DNA of 64,000 nucleotides from Spirochaetota bacterium. Its GTDB lineage: Bacteria; Spirochaetota; UBA4802; UBA5550. Location of the stretch: positions 1-64,000 of the forward strand of contig JAJRXZ010000033.1 of NCBI GenBank assembly GCA_024276015.1. The letters are read 5' to 3'. Position numbers and translations under genes: made by a program. The notes under the pieces are model-generated. The model searched no databases. It saw only the letters and a list, made by a program, of their open reading frames with translations, and was not told the origin of the DNA. Each line of letters starts with the position of its first letter. Positions within the stretch are counted from its first letter, which is position 1. Of this stretch, positions 10,711 to 19,544 are shown piece by piece.

Positions 10711-10809
10711 GATCGTCCTCCCAGGGTATTACACCCGAAAAAGTCTTATTTGCTATGCTATTAAAAAATTATACTTTTAATTAATAAAAAAATGAAAGTA
10801 TTTCCCACT

Positions 10810-12432
10810 TCAGATTAAATTTTTTTTAAAATTTGTAATCCTTTTGTCAAAGCTGTTTCTCTTAAAGGCTTCGTTTATATATTTTTCAGCTTCATTTTTC
10901 CTGCCCAGAATTATATTCAGTTCCGCCAGTTTGAGATATAACCCGTAAAAATTCGGCACAAGTTTCAGGGCCGCCATGTAATAATTGACCGCTTCTCCGT
11001 ACCGGCCTGTCAGAAAATTCAGTTTTCCCATCCTTAAATATCCCCATATATTTTCAGGAAAATTATCTATAACCTTACCGAACATAGATTCGGCCTCATT
11101 GAATCTGTCATCATGGAGATAGTAATCTCCCTCCAGAATATCGGTAACCCAGCAATCATTTCCTGCAACTTCTCTGTGCTTCTTAAATTCTTTTTCTCTG
11201 TACCATGCCCTGGCCCTTATTTTATTCAATTCATCAAGCAGCAGAACCATATCTCTTTTAACGTCAGGATCATTTCTCACAAATATACCCGGATCTCTAT
11301 TTTTAAACCATATACTGTCATCAACTGCGCCCTTTTTCTTCATCATTTCATACAAAGCGGTGCCGGGATAGTATGCCGCAGGCGATACAATACCGTCGCT
11401 TGGCAGGATCTTTCTTATCAGGGAAATTGTTTTCTTTACATCGCTGCTCTTTTCCCCGATCATGCCGGTCATAAGATATATTGACAGATATATACCCGCC
11501 TTTCGGGTAATTTCAGAAACATTTAATATATCTTTAATTGTTATGGATTTATCATATTTCTGCAGGATCTTTTCCGAACCTGACTCAACACCATATTGTA
11601 TATGCTCAAGACCCGATCTTTTCATTTCAACGAGCATCTCTTCATCAACCGTATCAACCCTTGCTTGGCAGTTCCACATTATATAGAGACCATTCTTTCT
11701 AAGAAGCCTTGAAAATCTTATTACTCTGCTTTTTCTCAATGTAAAATTATCGTCCCTGATCGAGAAATATATTATTCCATACTTCCGGTGAATATACTCA
11801 ATTTCGCTTAAAATATTTTCAGGACTCCTGAACCTCACTTTTCTTTCCCAGAATGAAGGAGAGGAACAGAATGTACATCTGGAAGGACACCCCCTTGAAG
11901 TTATAAGGAACTTGCCCTGCTCATTCCAGTTTATGCCGTAAGTTCTGCCGGAGAAGGAAGCCCCGAAGGGCAGCTCATCGAGCTTGTCTATTCTTTCACC
12001 TTCAATGATCCGGGGCGTATCTCCGACATTCTTTATTGCTCGGAGCAATTTCAGCAAGGCCATCTCGCCCTCCCCTTTTACAATAAAATCAATTTCTCCA
12101 TAGAGGGCGATCAATTTATCTGCAAGAAAAGCCGCATGATGTCCGCCAAGCACAATTTTCAAATGCGGCATCTGTTTCTTTACTTTACTTACAAGTTTTA
12201 ACGTATCTGTTCTGTTATATGAAAAAAGCGACAAACACAGGATATCAGGATCTTCCCTCTCTATATACTTTACGCCTTTTCCGTATCCTGCCGAAGAAAA
12301 ATTGGCAAGGGTTACATCAAAACCATTTGTCTCCAGAAAGGACGCCAGAGAGACCAGCCCGGAAGGCAGCAGAGAAACAAAATGATCTTTCCTCTCATTA
12401 TAATTACACAGATATGCCAGCAATACTTTCAT
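10810..12432 (-). CDS. B12-binding-domain radical SAM protein with C-terminal TPR repeats
   Basis: The product has 540 residues. An N-terminal cobalamin-binding-like fold (about 1-135) includes a Gly-Gly-His-His motif. It is followed by a radical SAM domain whose Cys-x3-Cys-x2-Cys cluster motif (Cys-Pro-Ser-Arg-Cys-Thr-Phe-Cys) lies near residues 185-195. The last 110 residues form about three TPR-like repeats. Such proteins use an iron-sulfur cluster and SAM, often for methylation or rearrangement of unusual carbons; the substrate here is unknown. The start codon overlaps the stop of the upstream DD-carboxypeptidase gene (ATGA), so translation is coupled. That context hints at an envelope-related substrate, which is inference. 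Confidence 0.9.
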   Translation of the reverse strand: MKVLLAYLCNYNERKDHFVSLLPSGLVSLASFLETNGFDVTLANFSSAGYGKGVKYIEREDPDILCLSLFSYNRTDTLKLVSKVKKQMPHLKIVLGGHHAAFLADKLIALYGEIDFIVKGEGEMALLKLLRAIKNVGDTPRIIEGERIDKLDELPFGASFSGRTYGINWNEQGKFLITSRGCPSRCTFCSSPSFWERKVRFRSPENILSEIEYIHRKYGIIYFSIRDDNFTLRKSRVIRFSRLLRKNGLYIMWNCQARVDTVDEEMLVEMKRSGLEHIQYGVESGSEKILQKYDKSITIKDILNVSEITRKAGIYLSIYLMTGMIGEKSSDVKKTISLIRKILPSDGIVSPAAYYPGTALYEMMKKKGAVDDSIWFKNRDPGIFVRNDPDVKRDMVLLLDELNKIRARAWYREKEFKKHREVAGNDCWVTDILEGDYYLHDDRFNEAESMFGKVIDNFPENIWGYLRMGKLNFLTGRYGEAVNYYMAALKLVPNFYGLYLKLAELNIILGRKNEAEKYINEAFKRNSFDKRITNFKKNLI

Positions 12433-13175
12433 TTGCAGTCTTTATTAATACTGTTAACATATATTGGCGCAAGATGTCCTGATGACGAAGATCCCTTAAA
12501 GATGTTCCTTTTCAGAAACAAATTTTTGTGCTTCCTGTATAATTTATTCCAGTCTTTTAAGAACCTCCTTGCAAGGGGGTAATATGACCAGTGCCACTTC
12601 TCTTCCATATATCCGGATTTTCTCCCTGAATTATAAGGCTGGCAGAACCCGTATTTCCATCCATTTCTTTTCAGCCACTGATAAATGATTTTACCGTTAC
12701 CGGAATTGTAATATTCATTTGTAAGAACATTTATATCAAAATCCGTACCCCAGTGATGGCGTGATGTTCCCGGCATTGAAGAATACCTCAATATTCTCTT
12801 TGCTTTTTCAAGGGCACTTTTTACGTTTTTATTATACCTTTTTGAGTTCCACTTCTTTTCCCATATATATTTCTGCGAATAAAAATTCCTTGTTGAGCTT
12901 CTTACCCGGAATTTTATTTTCGGATACCTCTTGTGAAAATCCTTATACATTTTCCTGAGAGCCCTTACGGTCTCTTTTCTGAGGAAATGCCTTTTGCTGT
13001 CCGATGGTATTCCCGACGATCTAAGGCTGATAAAACGGCTGTGTCTTGAAGGGTCAAATCTTCCTGTCAAATAATTAAAGGGAGACACTCCGCCGTATAT
13101 ATTATCCTTAGAGAACGATGCAGCGTCCATCAATGTGCACTGCGTAATTATTAAGATCAGACATATATTTTTCAT
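12429..13175 (-). CDS. M15-family D-alanyl-D-alanine carboxypeptidase (VanY-like)
   Basis: This is a secreted zinc peptidase predicted to trim the terminal D-Ala of peptidoglycan stem peptides. It has 248 residues with an N-terminal signal peptide (about 1-20). The metal-binding pattern of M15B enzymes is visible: Ser-Arg-His-His-Trp-Gly-Thr-Asp-Phe-Asp supplies His and Asp ligands, and Lys-Trp-His-Trp-Ser-Tyr-Tyr supplies the last His. The chain is unusually basic (many Arg and Lys). The stop codon overlaps the start of the radical SAM gene by four bases. Confidence 0.9.
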   Translation of the reverse strand: MKNICLILIITQCTLMDAASFSKDNIYGGVSPFNYLTGRFDPSRHSRFISLRSSGIPSDSKRHFLRKETVRALRKMYKDFHKRYPKIKFRVRSSTRNFYSQKYIWEKKWNSKRYNKNVKSALEKAKRILRYSSMPGTSRHHWGTDFDINVLTNEYYNSGNGKIIYQWLKRNGWKYGFCQPYNSGRKSGYMEEKWHWSYYPLARRFLKDWNKLYRKHKNLFLKRNIFKGSSSSGHLAPIYVNSINKDCK

Positions 13176-13351
13176 TATTAAAGTTTACCCAATACCATTA
13201 TATAAAGATATCCCGCCGCTCGAAGGAACGGCAGAAATTAATTTCGTCTATTGAGTCAGGGAAATGCAATAATGTCAATATAAAATATCGGCTTTATGAA
13301 TTTTGCCCGGATTGAATATATAAAATTAAAGTCCTCTATGGGAGATACAGG

Positions 13352-13383
13352 GGGGTCAGCATACCGAAAACTGAGGGGTCAGC
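13352..13383. repeat. Direct GGGGTCAGC repeat pair in an intergenic gap
   Basis: GGGGTCAGC occurs at 13352-13360 and again at 13375-13383 in a GC-richer patch. The patch lies within the otherwise AT-rich 345-base gap between the carboxypeptidase gene and the zinc-ribbon gene. Similar GGGGTCAG words often flank REP-type transposase genes in other bacteria (general knowledge). No transposase is seen here, so at most it is a scar. The rest of the gap shows no gene. Confidence 0.35.
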
Positions 13384-13520
13384 TTTGCGGTTAGTGACAA
13401 CCCAATATAAAATAATTTGCTAATAGTGAAATTAATATTGAAAATACCGACAGTTCTTTATAATTTAAGTTTATCAAAATACTCTAATAACTATTTTATA
13501 TGTAATACTCTGACAAGCTT

Positions 13521-13700
13521 ATGGATGAAATTCTCTGCCCCAAATGCAGCAACAAACATACAACTTTCAGAAGAATTTACAGGCATGCCGATAAATCTTC
13601 AACAAAGTATTATAAATGCGATAATTGCGAAAAAAATTTCTACATGATCATTACAACCGATAACTTTAAGCTCTATAAACAGATCAAAACAGTATTATAA
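13521..13700 (+). CDS. Small zinc-ribbon protein
   Basis: This short reading frame (59 residues) starts at ATG 13521 and ends at TAA 13698-13700. It carries two CxxC knuckles: Cys-Pro-Lys-Cys at residues 6-9 and Cys-Asp-Asn-Cys at residues 33-36. That is the classic spacing of a zinc ribbon with a 23-residue loop, as in transposase or transcription-factor TFIIS-type ribbons. Only five bases separate its stop from the next gene, a pentapeptide-repeat lipoprotein, so the two may form a unit. A Shine-Dalgarno sequence is not obvious. Function is unknown, and a remnant of a larger protein is possible. Confidence 0.6.
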   Translation: MDEILCPKCSNKHTTFRRIYRHADKSSTKYYKCDNCEKNFYMIITTDNFKLYKQIKTVL

Positions 13701-13705
13701 TAATT

Positions 13706-14410
13706 ATGAAATTAGCTTATTTTTATTTCAAAATATTTTTCATTATTGTATTTTCTTTTGGGATATTAAAGTGCTCAACCGATCTTAGGAACAGAGACCT
13801 TAAAGGAAAAAATTTCGAAGGTATGGATCTAAGAGATACGGACTTCAGCGGAGCTGATCTGAGAGGAGCAAACCTTAACAACACCGATATGGGTAAAGTG
13901 AAATTTGCCAAACTTGTTCACACAGGCAGGCATAGAATAGTCAATTTAACCGGGGCGAATCTAAGCGGAGCCCTGCTGAACAATGCTAACCTTCTTTCTG
14001 CGAACCTCTTTAAAGCTGTAGTGAGAAAAGCAGAACTGAGAGGAACAAACTTGAGCGGAACAGATCTTCGGTCTGCAGATTTTACTGAAGCCGATCTGAC
14101 AAAAGCTGACATGAGCGGTGCAAAACTATCGCATGCCAATTTCACCAATGCCGTTATGACCGGTGCGGATATGAGCGGTTCATTAATAAATAATGCCAAT
14201 TTCAGAAGCGCTCATTTAAGGAATGCCAATATAAGCGGAGCCAGATTAAAAGGGTCCGATTTCAGCAATTCCGATCTAAGAGGCGCAAATTTCTCTCTTG
14301 CAAATATCAATGGAGCCAACTTCTATAAATCTTCAATTGACAAAAAATGGAAAGCATCTTTCAAATCTGCCCGGATAATTAATTTCAATACGATCATCTG
14401 GGCAGATTGA
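13706..14410 (+). CDS. Pentapeptide-repeat lipoprotein
   Basis: The product has 234 residues. It has a signal peptide with a Cys in Ile-Leu-Lys-Cys-Ser (about residue 23), so it is probably lipidated and exported. From about residue 30 to 215 it consists of tandem A(D/N)LXX pentapeptide repeats that fold into a right-handed quadrilateral beta helix. An internal interruption rich in Lys/His/Arg occurs around residues 68-82. Pentapeptide proteins act as DNA mimics or scaffolds; an exported one more likely has a surface or scaffold role (inference). The following gene, ndk, is convergent. Confidence 0.88.
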   Translation: MKLAYFYFKIFFIIVFSFGILKCSTDLRNRDLKGKNFEGMDLRDTDFSGADLRGANLNNTDMGKVKFAKLVHTGRHRIVNLTGANLSGALLNNANLLSANLFKAVVRKAELRGTNLSGTDLRSADFTEADLTKADMSGAKLSHANFTNAVMTGADMSGSLINNANFRSAHLRNANISGARLKGSDFSNSDLRGANFSLANINGANFYKSSIDKKWKASFKSARIINFNTIIWAD

Positions 14411-14425
14411 TCCATTGACCTGAAA

Positions 14426-14842
14426 TTATCCGCAAATCTCAAGCTGAGAAAAATAATAGTTTATTTCATATTCTGCTGATTCGGGCGAATCGGACCCGTG
14501 AACCGTATTTCTCTCAATATTTGCTGCAAAATCCGCTCTTATTGTGCCGGGAGCCGCTTCTTCGGGATTTGTTGCCCCCATAATTTCTCTTACCTTTGCA
14601 ATTGCTCCTTCGCCTTCCAGTACAATAACTACAATGGGGCCTTCAGACATAAAGTCTGTAAGGCTGTCATAAAAAGGCCTGTCCTTATGGACTATATAGA
14701 ATCCCATTGCTTCATCTTTTGTCTGTTTAATTCTCTTTAGAGCAACAACTCTCAGTCCTTTTTCTTCATATCTTCTGATTATTTCACCGATTACGTTTTT
14801 CTCAACTCCATCGGGTTTTATAATAGTTAAAGTTCTTTCCAT
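14426..14842 (-). CDS. ndk: Nucleoside diphosphate kinase
   Basis: Ndk transfers phosphate between nucleoside triphosphates and diphosphates through a phospho-histidine. It is 138 residues from the ATG at 14842 ([11 protein letters not shown]). Upstream in-frame codons overlap a terminator and a tRNA gene and are not coding. The active-site region reads Asn-Thr-Val-His-Gly-Ser-Asp-Ser, with the catalytic His present. The C-terminus Tyr-Phe-Ser-Gln-Leu-Glu-Ile-Cys-Gly is close to the bacterial consensus. It lies downstream of tRNA-Leu, separated by that gene's terminator. Confidence 0.97.
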   Translation of the reverse strand: MERTLTIIKPDGVEKNVIGEIIRRYEEKGLRVVALKRIKQTKDEAMGFYIVHKDRPFYDSLTDFMSEGPIVVIVLEGEGAIAKVREIMGATNPEEAAPGTIRADFAANIERNTVHGSDSPESAEYEINYYFSQLEICG

Positions 14843-14868
14843 ATTCAAGATTCTCCTGATCTGAATTA

Positions 14869-14899
14869 AATTAAAAAAGCTCCCCATGAAAGGGAGCTT
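14869..14899 (-). terminator. Terminator of the tRNA-Leu transcript
   Basis: A perfect eight-base stem (AAGCTCCC and GGGAGCTT) has a seven-base loop. On the minus strand it is followed directly by a run of T. It lies ten bases after the 3' end of tRNA-Leu and before ndk. Confidence 0.8.
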
Positions 14900-14908
14900 A
14901 TTCTTCTT

Positions 14909-14993
14909 TGCCCAGGGCGGGACTTGAACCCGCACAGGATCTCTCCCACATGGCCCTCAACCATGCGTGTCTACCAAATTCCACCACCTGGGC
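14909..14993 (-). tRNA. tRNA-Leu (anticodon GAG)
   Basis: The 85-base gene folds as a class II tRNA. It has acceptor stem GCCCAGG/CCTGGGC, anticodon stem CATGG/CCATG around loop TTGAGGG (anticodon GAG, reading CUC and CUU), a long variable arm typical of leucine tRNAs, and T-arm GCGGG TTCAAGT CCCGC. The discriminator base is A, as required for leucine. CCA is not encoded. Confidence 0.95.
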
Positions 14994-15109
14994 CTTTCTT
15001 AAGCTCATTTATGAGTAAATTTTACTTGGTCATCTAATTATATTTAAGGAAAATATGTCAATAATAAAAGTATGTAAAATTATAATTTTCTCGCCCGAAT
15101 TCAAGTTTG

Positions 15110-15701
15110 AAGTGCAGCATTAAGATTGACAGGGCAACTCAAAGAGCAGCCGATTTAATTAAGCAGCTTCTAACCGTAAGCCTTTTTCACTACAAGAGAG
15201 AGAGGAAAAGGAACCGGCCTTGGTCTTTCTACCGTTTATGGTATTGTTAAAAATCATGGAGGCTATATTAAATGTTACAGCGAACCGGGTCAGGGGACTA
15301 CCTTTAAAATTTTTTTTCCTGCCTTGGATGCGGTAAAAGCCGAGAATGAAGAAAGATCTGAAGATGATAATGAAACACGCGGCGGGAATGAAAATATTTT
15401 AATCGTAGACGATGAGGAGTCTCTCCTCGAAATTCTCGAAACGATCTTAAAAAAGGCCGGCTACACCACGATACTGGCCGGCAACGGAGAAGAAGCTGTT
15501 GAAATTTATAAAAAAGAATGCAATAGAATTGACCTGGTTATTCTTGATCTAAGTATGCCGGAAATGGGAGGAGATAAATGTCATGAAAAATTGAAGGAGA
15601 TCAATCCAGGTGTAAAAATCATAATAAGCAGCGGCTATTCTCACGAGATTCAACATAAAAAAATTTATATCGATAAACCGGCCGACGGGTCGATGAAATA
15701 A
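15110..15701 (+). pseudogene. Decayed hybrid histidine kinase with receiver domain
   Basis: Bases 15128-15181 translate in one frame to Arg-Ala-Ala-Asp-Leu-Ile-Lys-Gln-Leu-Leu, the phosphotransfer-helix signature of PAS-type sensor kinases. From 15180 a different frame gives Phe-Phe-Thr-Thr, Gly-Lys-Gly-Thr-Gly-Leu-Gly-Leu-Ser and Ile-Val-Lys-Asn-His-Gly-Gly, the end of an ATPase domain. That frame continues without break into a receiver domain with Asp-Asp-Glu-Glu, the phospho-acceptor in Leu-Asp-Leu-Ser-Met-Pro, and a Lys-Pro motif. About 120 codons expected between the two kinase parts are missing, and the frame changes at the junction. The receiver also ends early. This is an internally deleted gene; residual expression of a receiver-only protein from ATG 15324 (125 residues) cannot be excluded. 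Confidence 0.8.
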
Positions 15702-15706
15702 AACCA

Positions 15707-16576
15707 CTAATCTTTAAATTTCTGAAATCTGTTTCTGATCATTACAGCAAGGCCGTTCATGACCGCAAGAATAACCAGCAGAACAACAATTGCAGCAGGA
15801 TTAACGCCATGACGAAATTCTTCTTTAGGAAAATCAGACCATGCAAATATCTGAAGCGGAAGAGCGCCTGTGGGGCTGAAAATACCTTCCGGAGCGCTGA
15901 ATATTGATGTTGCAACTCCAATCATTATTAATGGAGCTGTTTCCCCTATTGCATTGGCAAGCGCCAATATTGTACCGGTCATGATCCCGGGAACAGCTTC
16001 AGGCAGAGAAACAGTTCGTATCATCTGCCATCTTGATGCTCCCAGCGCAAGAGATGCTTCTCTGAGGGAATCGGGTACAGCCCTGATAGCTTCCTGGGCT
16101 GAAATTATAACAACAGGAAGTATTCTTAATGTGAGAGTCAGAGCCGCCACAAGAACAATACCCGGAGCAAAACCCATTGTACCTACAAATATTCCAAGGC
16201 CAAGAAGCCCATACACAATCGAAGGAATTCCGGCAAGATTTGAAATGTTCATTTCAATCATCTTTTTTAATTTATTATCGGGCATATATTCTTCAAGGTG
16301 TATCGCCGATGAAACACCAATCGGAAGAGTAAAAACAGCAACAAGAATAATAATAAAAAAGGACCCTGCTATAAGGGGGAAGATCCCCGCTTTTTCGGGA
16401 AACCTTGATGGAGTTCCTGTAATGAACTGCCAGTCAAGCCATCCGATGGAATCAGTAACGACAAATGCAATGAGCCCCCCCAATGATATTAATCCTGCAA
16501 GAGTTGAAACGAAACATATAATTATAAAAAACCTGTCCTGAATTTTTAAAATTTTTTTTCGATATGATCCTTTCAT
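15707..16576 (-). CDS. pstA: Phosphate ABC transporter permease PstA
   Basis: PstA is one of the two membrane subunits of the high-affinity phosphate importer. It has 289 residues with about six hydrophobic segments. The cytoplasmic coupling loop reads Glu-Ala-x-Leu-Ala-Leu-Gly-Ala-Ser-Arg-Trp-Gln-Met-Ile (the EAA-type motif that contacts PstB). Its start overlaps the pstC stop by four bases (ATGA), so they are translationally coupled. It is the last intact gene of the pstS-pstC-pstA unit and converges on a decayed sensor-kinase gene. Confidence 0.96.
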   Translation of the reverse strand: MKGSYRKKILKIQDRFFIIICFVSTLAGLISLGGLIAFVVTDSIGWLDWQFITGTPSRFPEKAGIFPLIAGSFFIIILVAVFTLPIGVSSAIHLEEYMPDNKLKKMIEMNISNLAGIPSIVYGLLGLGIFVGTMGFAPGIVLVAALTLTLRILPVVIISAQEAIRAVPDSLREASLALGASRWQMIRTVSLPEAVPGIMTGTILALANAIGETAPLIMIGVATSIFSAPEGIFSPTGALPLQIFAWSDFPKEEFRHGVNPAAIVVLLVILAVMNGLAVMIRNRFQKFKD

Positions 16577-17496
16577 TTGTAAATATCCCTGTACCTTGTT
16601 TTAATATACTGGCTTATAAGATTTAATGTCATGGTCATAATAAACAGAGTTATGCCAACGGCAAAAAGACTTTTATAAGCTATTGAATCCCCTGTTACAT
16701 CGCTAATACCGATCTCAACCATGGCAGCAGTCATTGTCTGTATGGGTTGAAGTAAAGACTCATTCAGGTTAAAGGGATTAACAATACGGGATAAATTGCC
16801 TGCGGCAATTGTAACAGCCATTGTTTCACCAACAGCGCGGGAGATCCCCAGTATAAACGAAGAAATAATGCCTGACAGAGCCGAAGGGATCACGATCTTT
16901 GTAGAAACCTGAAACTTTGTTGAACCCAGAGCATATCCGGCTTCCCTTAATGACCCGGGAACAGCTTTCATAGCATCTTCGCTTATACTGGTTATTGTTG
17001 GTATAATCATAATTGCCACAACAATAGCGGCGCTTAAAACATTAAAAGTTTTTATTGAAGGAAAAATTTTTGCAAGTGCGGGAGTAATATAAACCAGAGC
17101 AAAATAACCGTAAACAACAGTGGGAAGCCCGGCAAGGATCTCGAGTAAAGGCTTAACTGTTGCCCTTATTCTTTTTCCTGCATACTCGCTTAAATAAACT
17201 GCCGTAAGCAGGCCCAAAGGCAATGCAATTATTGCAGTTGTAAATGTAAAAACAGTTGTACCGCTTATAAGAGGCAGTATCCCATATCTGTAAGGTTTAA
17301 TATTGGGATTCCATTTAGTACCTGTAAGAAAATCAAAAACCGATACTTCACTGAAGAAGGATAAAGAATCGACAAGCAGAATAAATATAATTCCCACTGT
17401 AGTTAATATGGACAGCATGGAAGACACGAAAAAAATATTCTGTATTATTACTTCTTTAAAATTCCGGGGTTTGATCCTTGCATTTCCAAAACTCAT
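16573..17496 (-). CDS. pstC: Phosphate ABC transporter permease PstC
   Basis: PstC pairs with PstA to form the phosphate channel. I prefer the ATG at 17496 (307 residues) because AAAAGG lies six bases before it. An ATG at 17514 would add six residues. There are six membrane segments. The coupling motif reads Glu-Ala-Gly-Tyr-Ala-Leu-Gly-Ser-Thr-Lys-Phe-Gln-Val. The periplasmic loop carries the family's Gly-Ile-Leu-Pro-Leu-Ile-Ser-Gly-Thr motif. It follows pstS after a gap of about 70 bases. Confidence 0.95.
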   Translation of the reverse strand: MSFGNARIKPRNFKEVIIQNIFFVSSMLSILTTVGIIFILLVDSLSFFSEVSVFDFLTGTKWNPNIKPYRYGILPLISGTTVFTFTTAIIALPLGLLTAVYLSEYAGKRIRATVKPLLEILAGLPTVVYGYFALVYITPALAKIFPSIKTFNVLSAAIVVAIMIIPTITSISEDAMKAVPGSLREAGYALGSTKFQVSTKIVIPSALSGIISSFILGISRAVGETMAVTIAAGNLSRIVNPFNLNESLLQPIQTMTAAMVEIGISDVTGDSIAYKSLFAVGITLFIMTMTLNLISQYIKTRYRDIYK

Positions 17497-17566
17497 ATTA
17501 AACCTTTTCAACATATTTTTAATGGCAGATATTCATCCGCCATTAAAGGATTTCAGAACCGGAGAT

Positions 17567-18508
17567 TTAAAGGATCTCCTTTATAGCTCTTTCAAGTTTT
17601 TCAAGATTCTTTTCCATGATATCTTTGGTAACGGGCACATAACCTACATCCTGAATCAACGCAGTATCTGTCTGTTTTAAATAGAATCTTACAAATTCTC
17701 TCAGTGCCGGTTTTTTTAATGCTCTTTTGCTCACATAAATAAAAATCGGTCTTGAAAGAGGCTTATATTTTCCACTTTTGGCATTTTCTATACTCGGTTC
17801 AACTCCATCTACTTTTAAAGCCTTTATCTTCTCTTTATTTTCCAGATAATAAGCCATTCCGAAATAACCGAGAGCAAATTTTGAACCCATTATTGCCTGG
17901 ACAATTGTATTGTCCTGCTCGGTTTTCTGATAATCGCTTCTGGAGGAACCTTCTTCGCCGACAATTTTTTTTGTAAAATAATCGAATGTGCCGGACGCGC
18001 TTGTCGGCCCGTATAATTCAAATTTTTCGACCGGCCATGATCTGTCAACCTGGTTCCATTTCGCTGCAGGATTTTTCGGCTGCCAGATCTTTCTTAACTG
18101 GCTAACGGTTATATTATCAACGGGACAACTCTTGTTAACAACAACGGTAATTCCGTCGATCGCAACCTGAAATTCCAGAGGTTCGATCCCGTTCTTTCGC
18201 GCCTCATCTATCTCTTTACTCTTTATTCTACGGCTTGCGTCGTTTATGTCGGTCTTACCCGGAATAAAAAAGTTCTTAAAACCGCCGCCGGTTCCTGTTG
18301 ACCTTATGGGAATTTTAACGTCAGGATATATTTTACTGAATTCTTCTGCAACAGCAGCCGTTACAGGATAGACCGTACTGCTCCCGGCAATTTCAACTAT
18401 ACCTGATAACTTACCGGATTTTTTCCCGCCGCATGAGAATAGAATAGAAACCGTAAAAAGAGCTGCCGTTAAAATCAATAGTTTTTTTGTTGATTCAAAT
18501 ATTTTCAT
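17567..18508 (-). CDS. pstS: Phosphate-binding lipoprotein PstS
   Basis: PstS captures phosphate outside the inner membrane and delivers it to PstCA. It has 313 residues. A lipoprotein signal ends at Leu-Phe-Ser-Cys-Gly-Gly (Cys at about residue 26). Phosphate-binding motifs are present: Ala-Gly-Ser-Ser-Thr-Val-Tyr-Pro near the N-terminus, Arg-Ser-Thr-Gly-Thr-Gly-Gly-Gly, and Gly-Pro-Thr-Ser-Ala-Ser-Gly-Thr in the middle. It is the first gene of pstSCA and is divergent from pstB across a very AT-rich 243-base interval that should hold both promoters. Confidence 0.96.
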   Translation of the reverse strand: MKIFESTKKLLILTAALFTVSILFSCGGKKSGKLSGIVEIAGSSTVYPVTAAVAEEFSKIYPDVKIPIRSTGTGGGFKNFFIPGKTDINDASRRIKSKEIDEARKNGIEPLEFQVAIDGITVVVNKSCPVDNITVSQLRKIWQPKNPAAKWNQVDRSWPVEKFELYGPTSASGTFDYFTKKIVGEEGSSRSDYQKTEQDNTIVQAIMGSKFALGYFGMAYYLENKEKIKALKVDGVEPSIENAKSGKYKPLSRPIFIYVSKRALKKPALREFVRFYLKQTDTALIQDVGYVPVTKDIMEKNLEKLERAIKEIL

Positions 18509-18751
18509 TATGTTATCATCTCCTCTTTAAATAAATCAGTATTGTAATTTTACTTAATATTTAGGCACTGAATATAAATTTTTTATAAAGATTTTTTTAA
18601 TTTTTAATAAATTCCAGAAATTAAAAATCTGATGGACATCACTCGACAGACTTAAAAATTAACAAAATCTTTATATTTTGATTATAAATTCTTAAAATAT
18701 AATTATAAAATTACAATAAATATATCAAAATTATATATGATGGAATAATGA

Positions 18752-19507
18752 ATGGAATACAAGATATCAGTTGAAGACCTGTCTTTTTATTACGGCAATA
18801 CAGAGGCTATTAAAAATATCTCCTTAAAAGTAAAAAGCAACACAGTTCTCGCTTTGATCGGACCTTCCGGCTGCGGAAAATCTACTTTCTTAAGATGCAT
18901 AAACAGAATGAACGATATAATTCCCGAAACAAAGGTTAAAGGAGATATAAAAATAGATAATGAATCCATATATGCCCCAAAATATGACGTAATAGACTTA
19001 AGAAAACAGGTGGGCATGGTATTTCAGAAATCAAATCCCTTCCCAAAATCAATATACGATAATATTGCTTACGGATTAAAAATAAACGGAATAAAGAACA
19101 GATATGAAATCGATACAACAGTTAAAACCTCTCTTGAAAAAACAGGACTCTGGGACGAAGTAAAAAACAGATTAAATGAATCGGCTTTGAGCCTTTCCGG
19201 AGGACAGCAGCAGAGGTTATGCATTGCCAGGACAATTGCAGTCCAGCCTGATATAATTTTAATGGACGAACCTGCATCGGCGCTTGACCCCATATCCACT
19301 CAAAAAATTGAAGAACTGATCCATGAATTAAAATCGGAGTATACAATTATTATTGTAACTCATAACATGCAGCAGGCAGCAAGAGTAAGCGACGAAACAG
19401 CGTTTTTTTATATGGGCAGCCTTGTTGAAATGAACTCAACAGAAGTTATTTTCACAAACCCCGGCAGAGAGATGACCGAAAATTATATTATTGGCAAATT
19501 CGGATAA
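18752..19507 (+). CDS. pstB: Phosphate ABC transporter ATP-binding protein PstB
   Basis: PstB is the ATPase that drives phosphate import. It has 251 residues. Walker A is Gly-Pro-Ser-Gly-Cys-Gly-Lys-Ser-Thr, the ABC signature is Leu-Ser-Gly-Gly-Gln-Gln-Gln-Arg, and Walker B is Ile-Ile-Leu-Met-Asp-Glu-Pro. The PstB-typical Arg-Cys-Ile-Asn-Arg-Met-Asn-Asp follows Walker A. Unusually, it is encoded divergently from pstSCA and together with phoU and a sensor kinase, rather than downstream of pstA. Confidence 0.97.
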   Translation: MEYKISVEDLSFYYGNTEAIKNISLKVKSNTVLALIGPSGCGKSTFLRCINRMNDIIPETKVKGDIKIDNESIYAPKYDVIDLRKQVGMVFQKSNPFPKSIYDNIAYGLKINGIKNRYEIDTTVKTSLEKTGLWDEVKNRLNESALSLSGGQQQRLCIARTIAVQPDIILMDEPASALDPISTQKIEELIHELKSEYTIIIVTHNMQQAARVSDETAFFYMGSLVEMNSTEVIFTNPGREMTENYIIGKFG

Positions 19508-19544
19508 AAACCGCACGGCAAAATTTAACAACCGGAGAAAAAAA

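Noticed and set aside
14843-14935. N-terminal extension of ndk
   Set aside because: It overlaps a tRNA-Leu gene and its terminator and adds residues not found in Ndk.
18509-18751. Pho-box repeats between pstS and pstB
   Set aside because: The interval is so AT-rich that several loose direct repeats can be drawn; none is convincing without a matrix.
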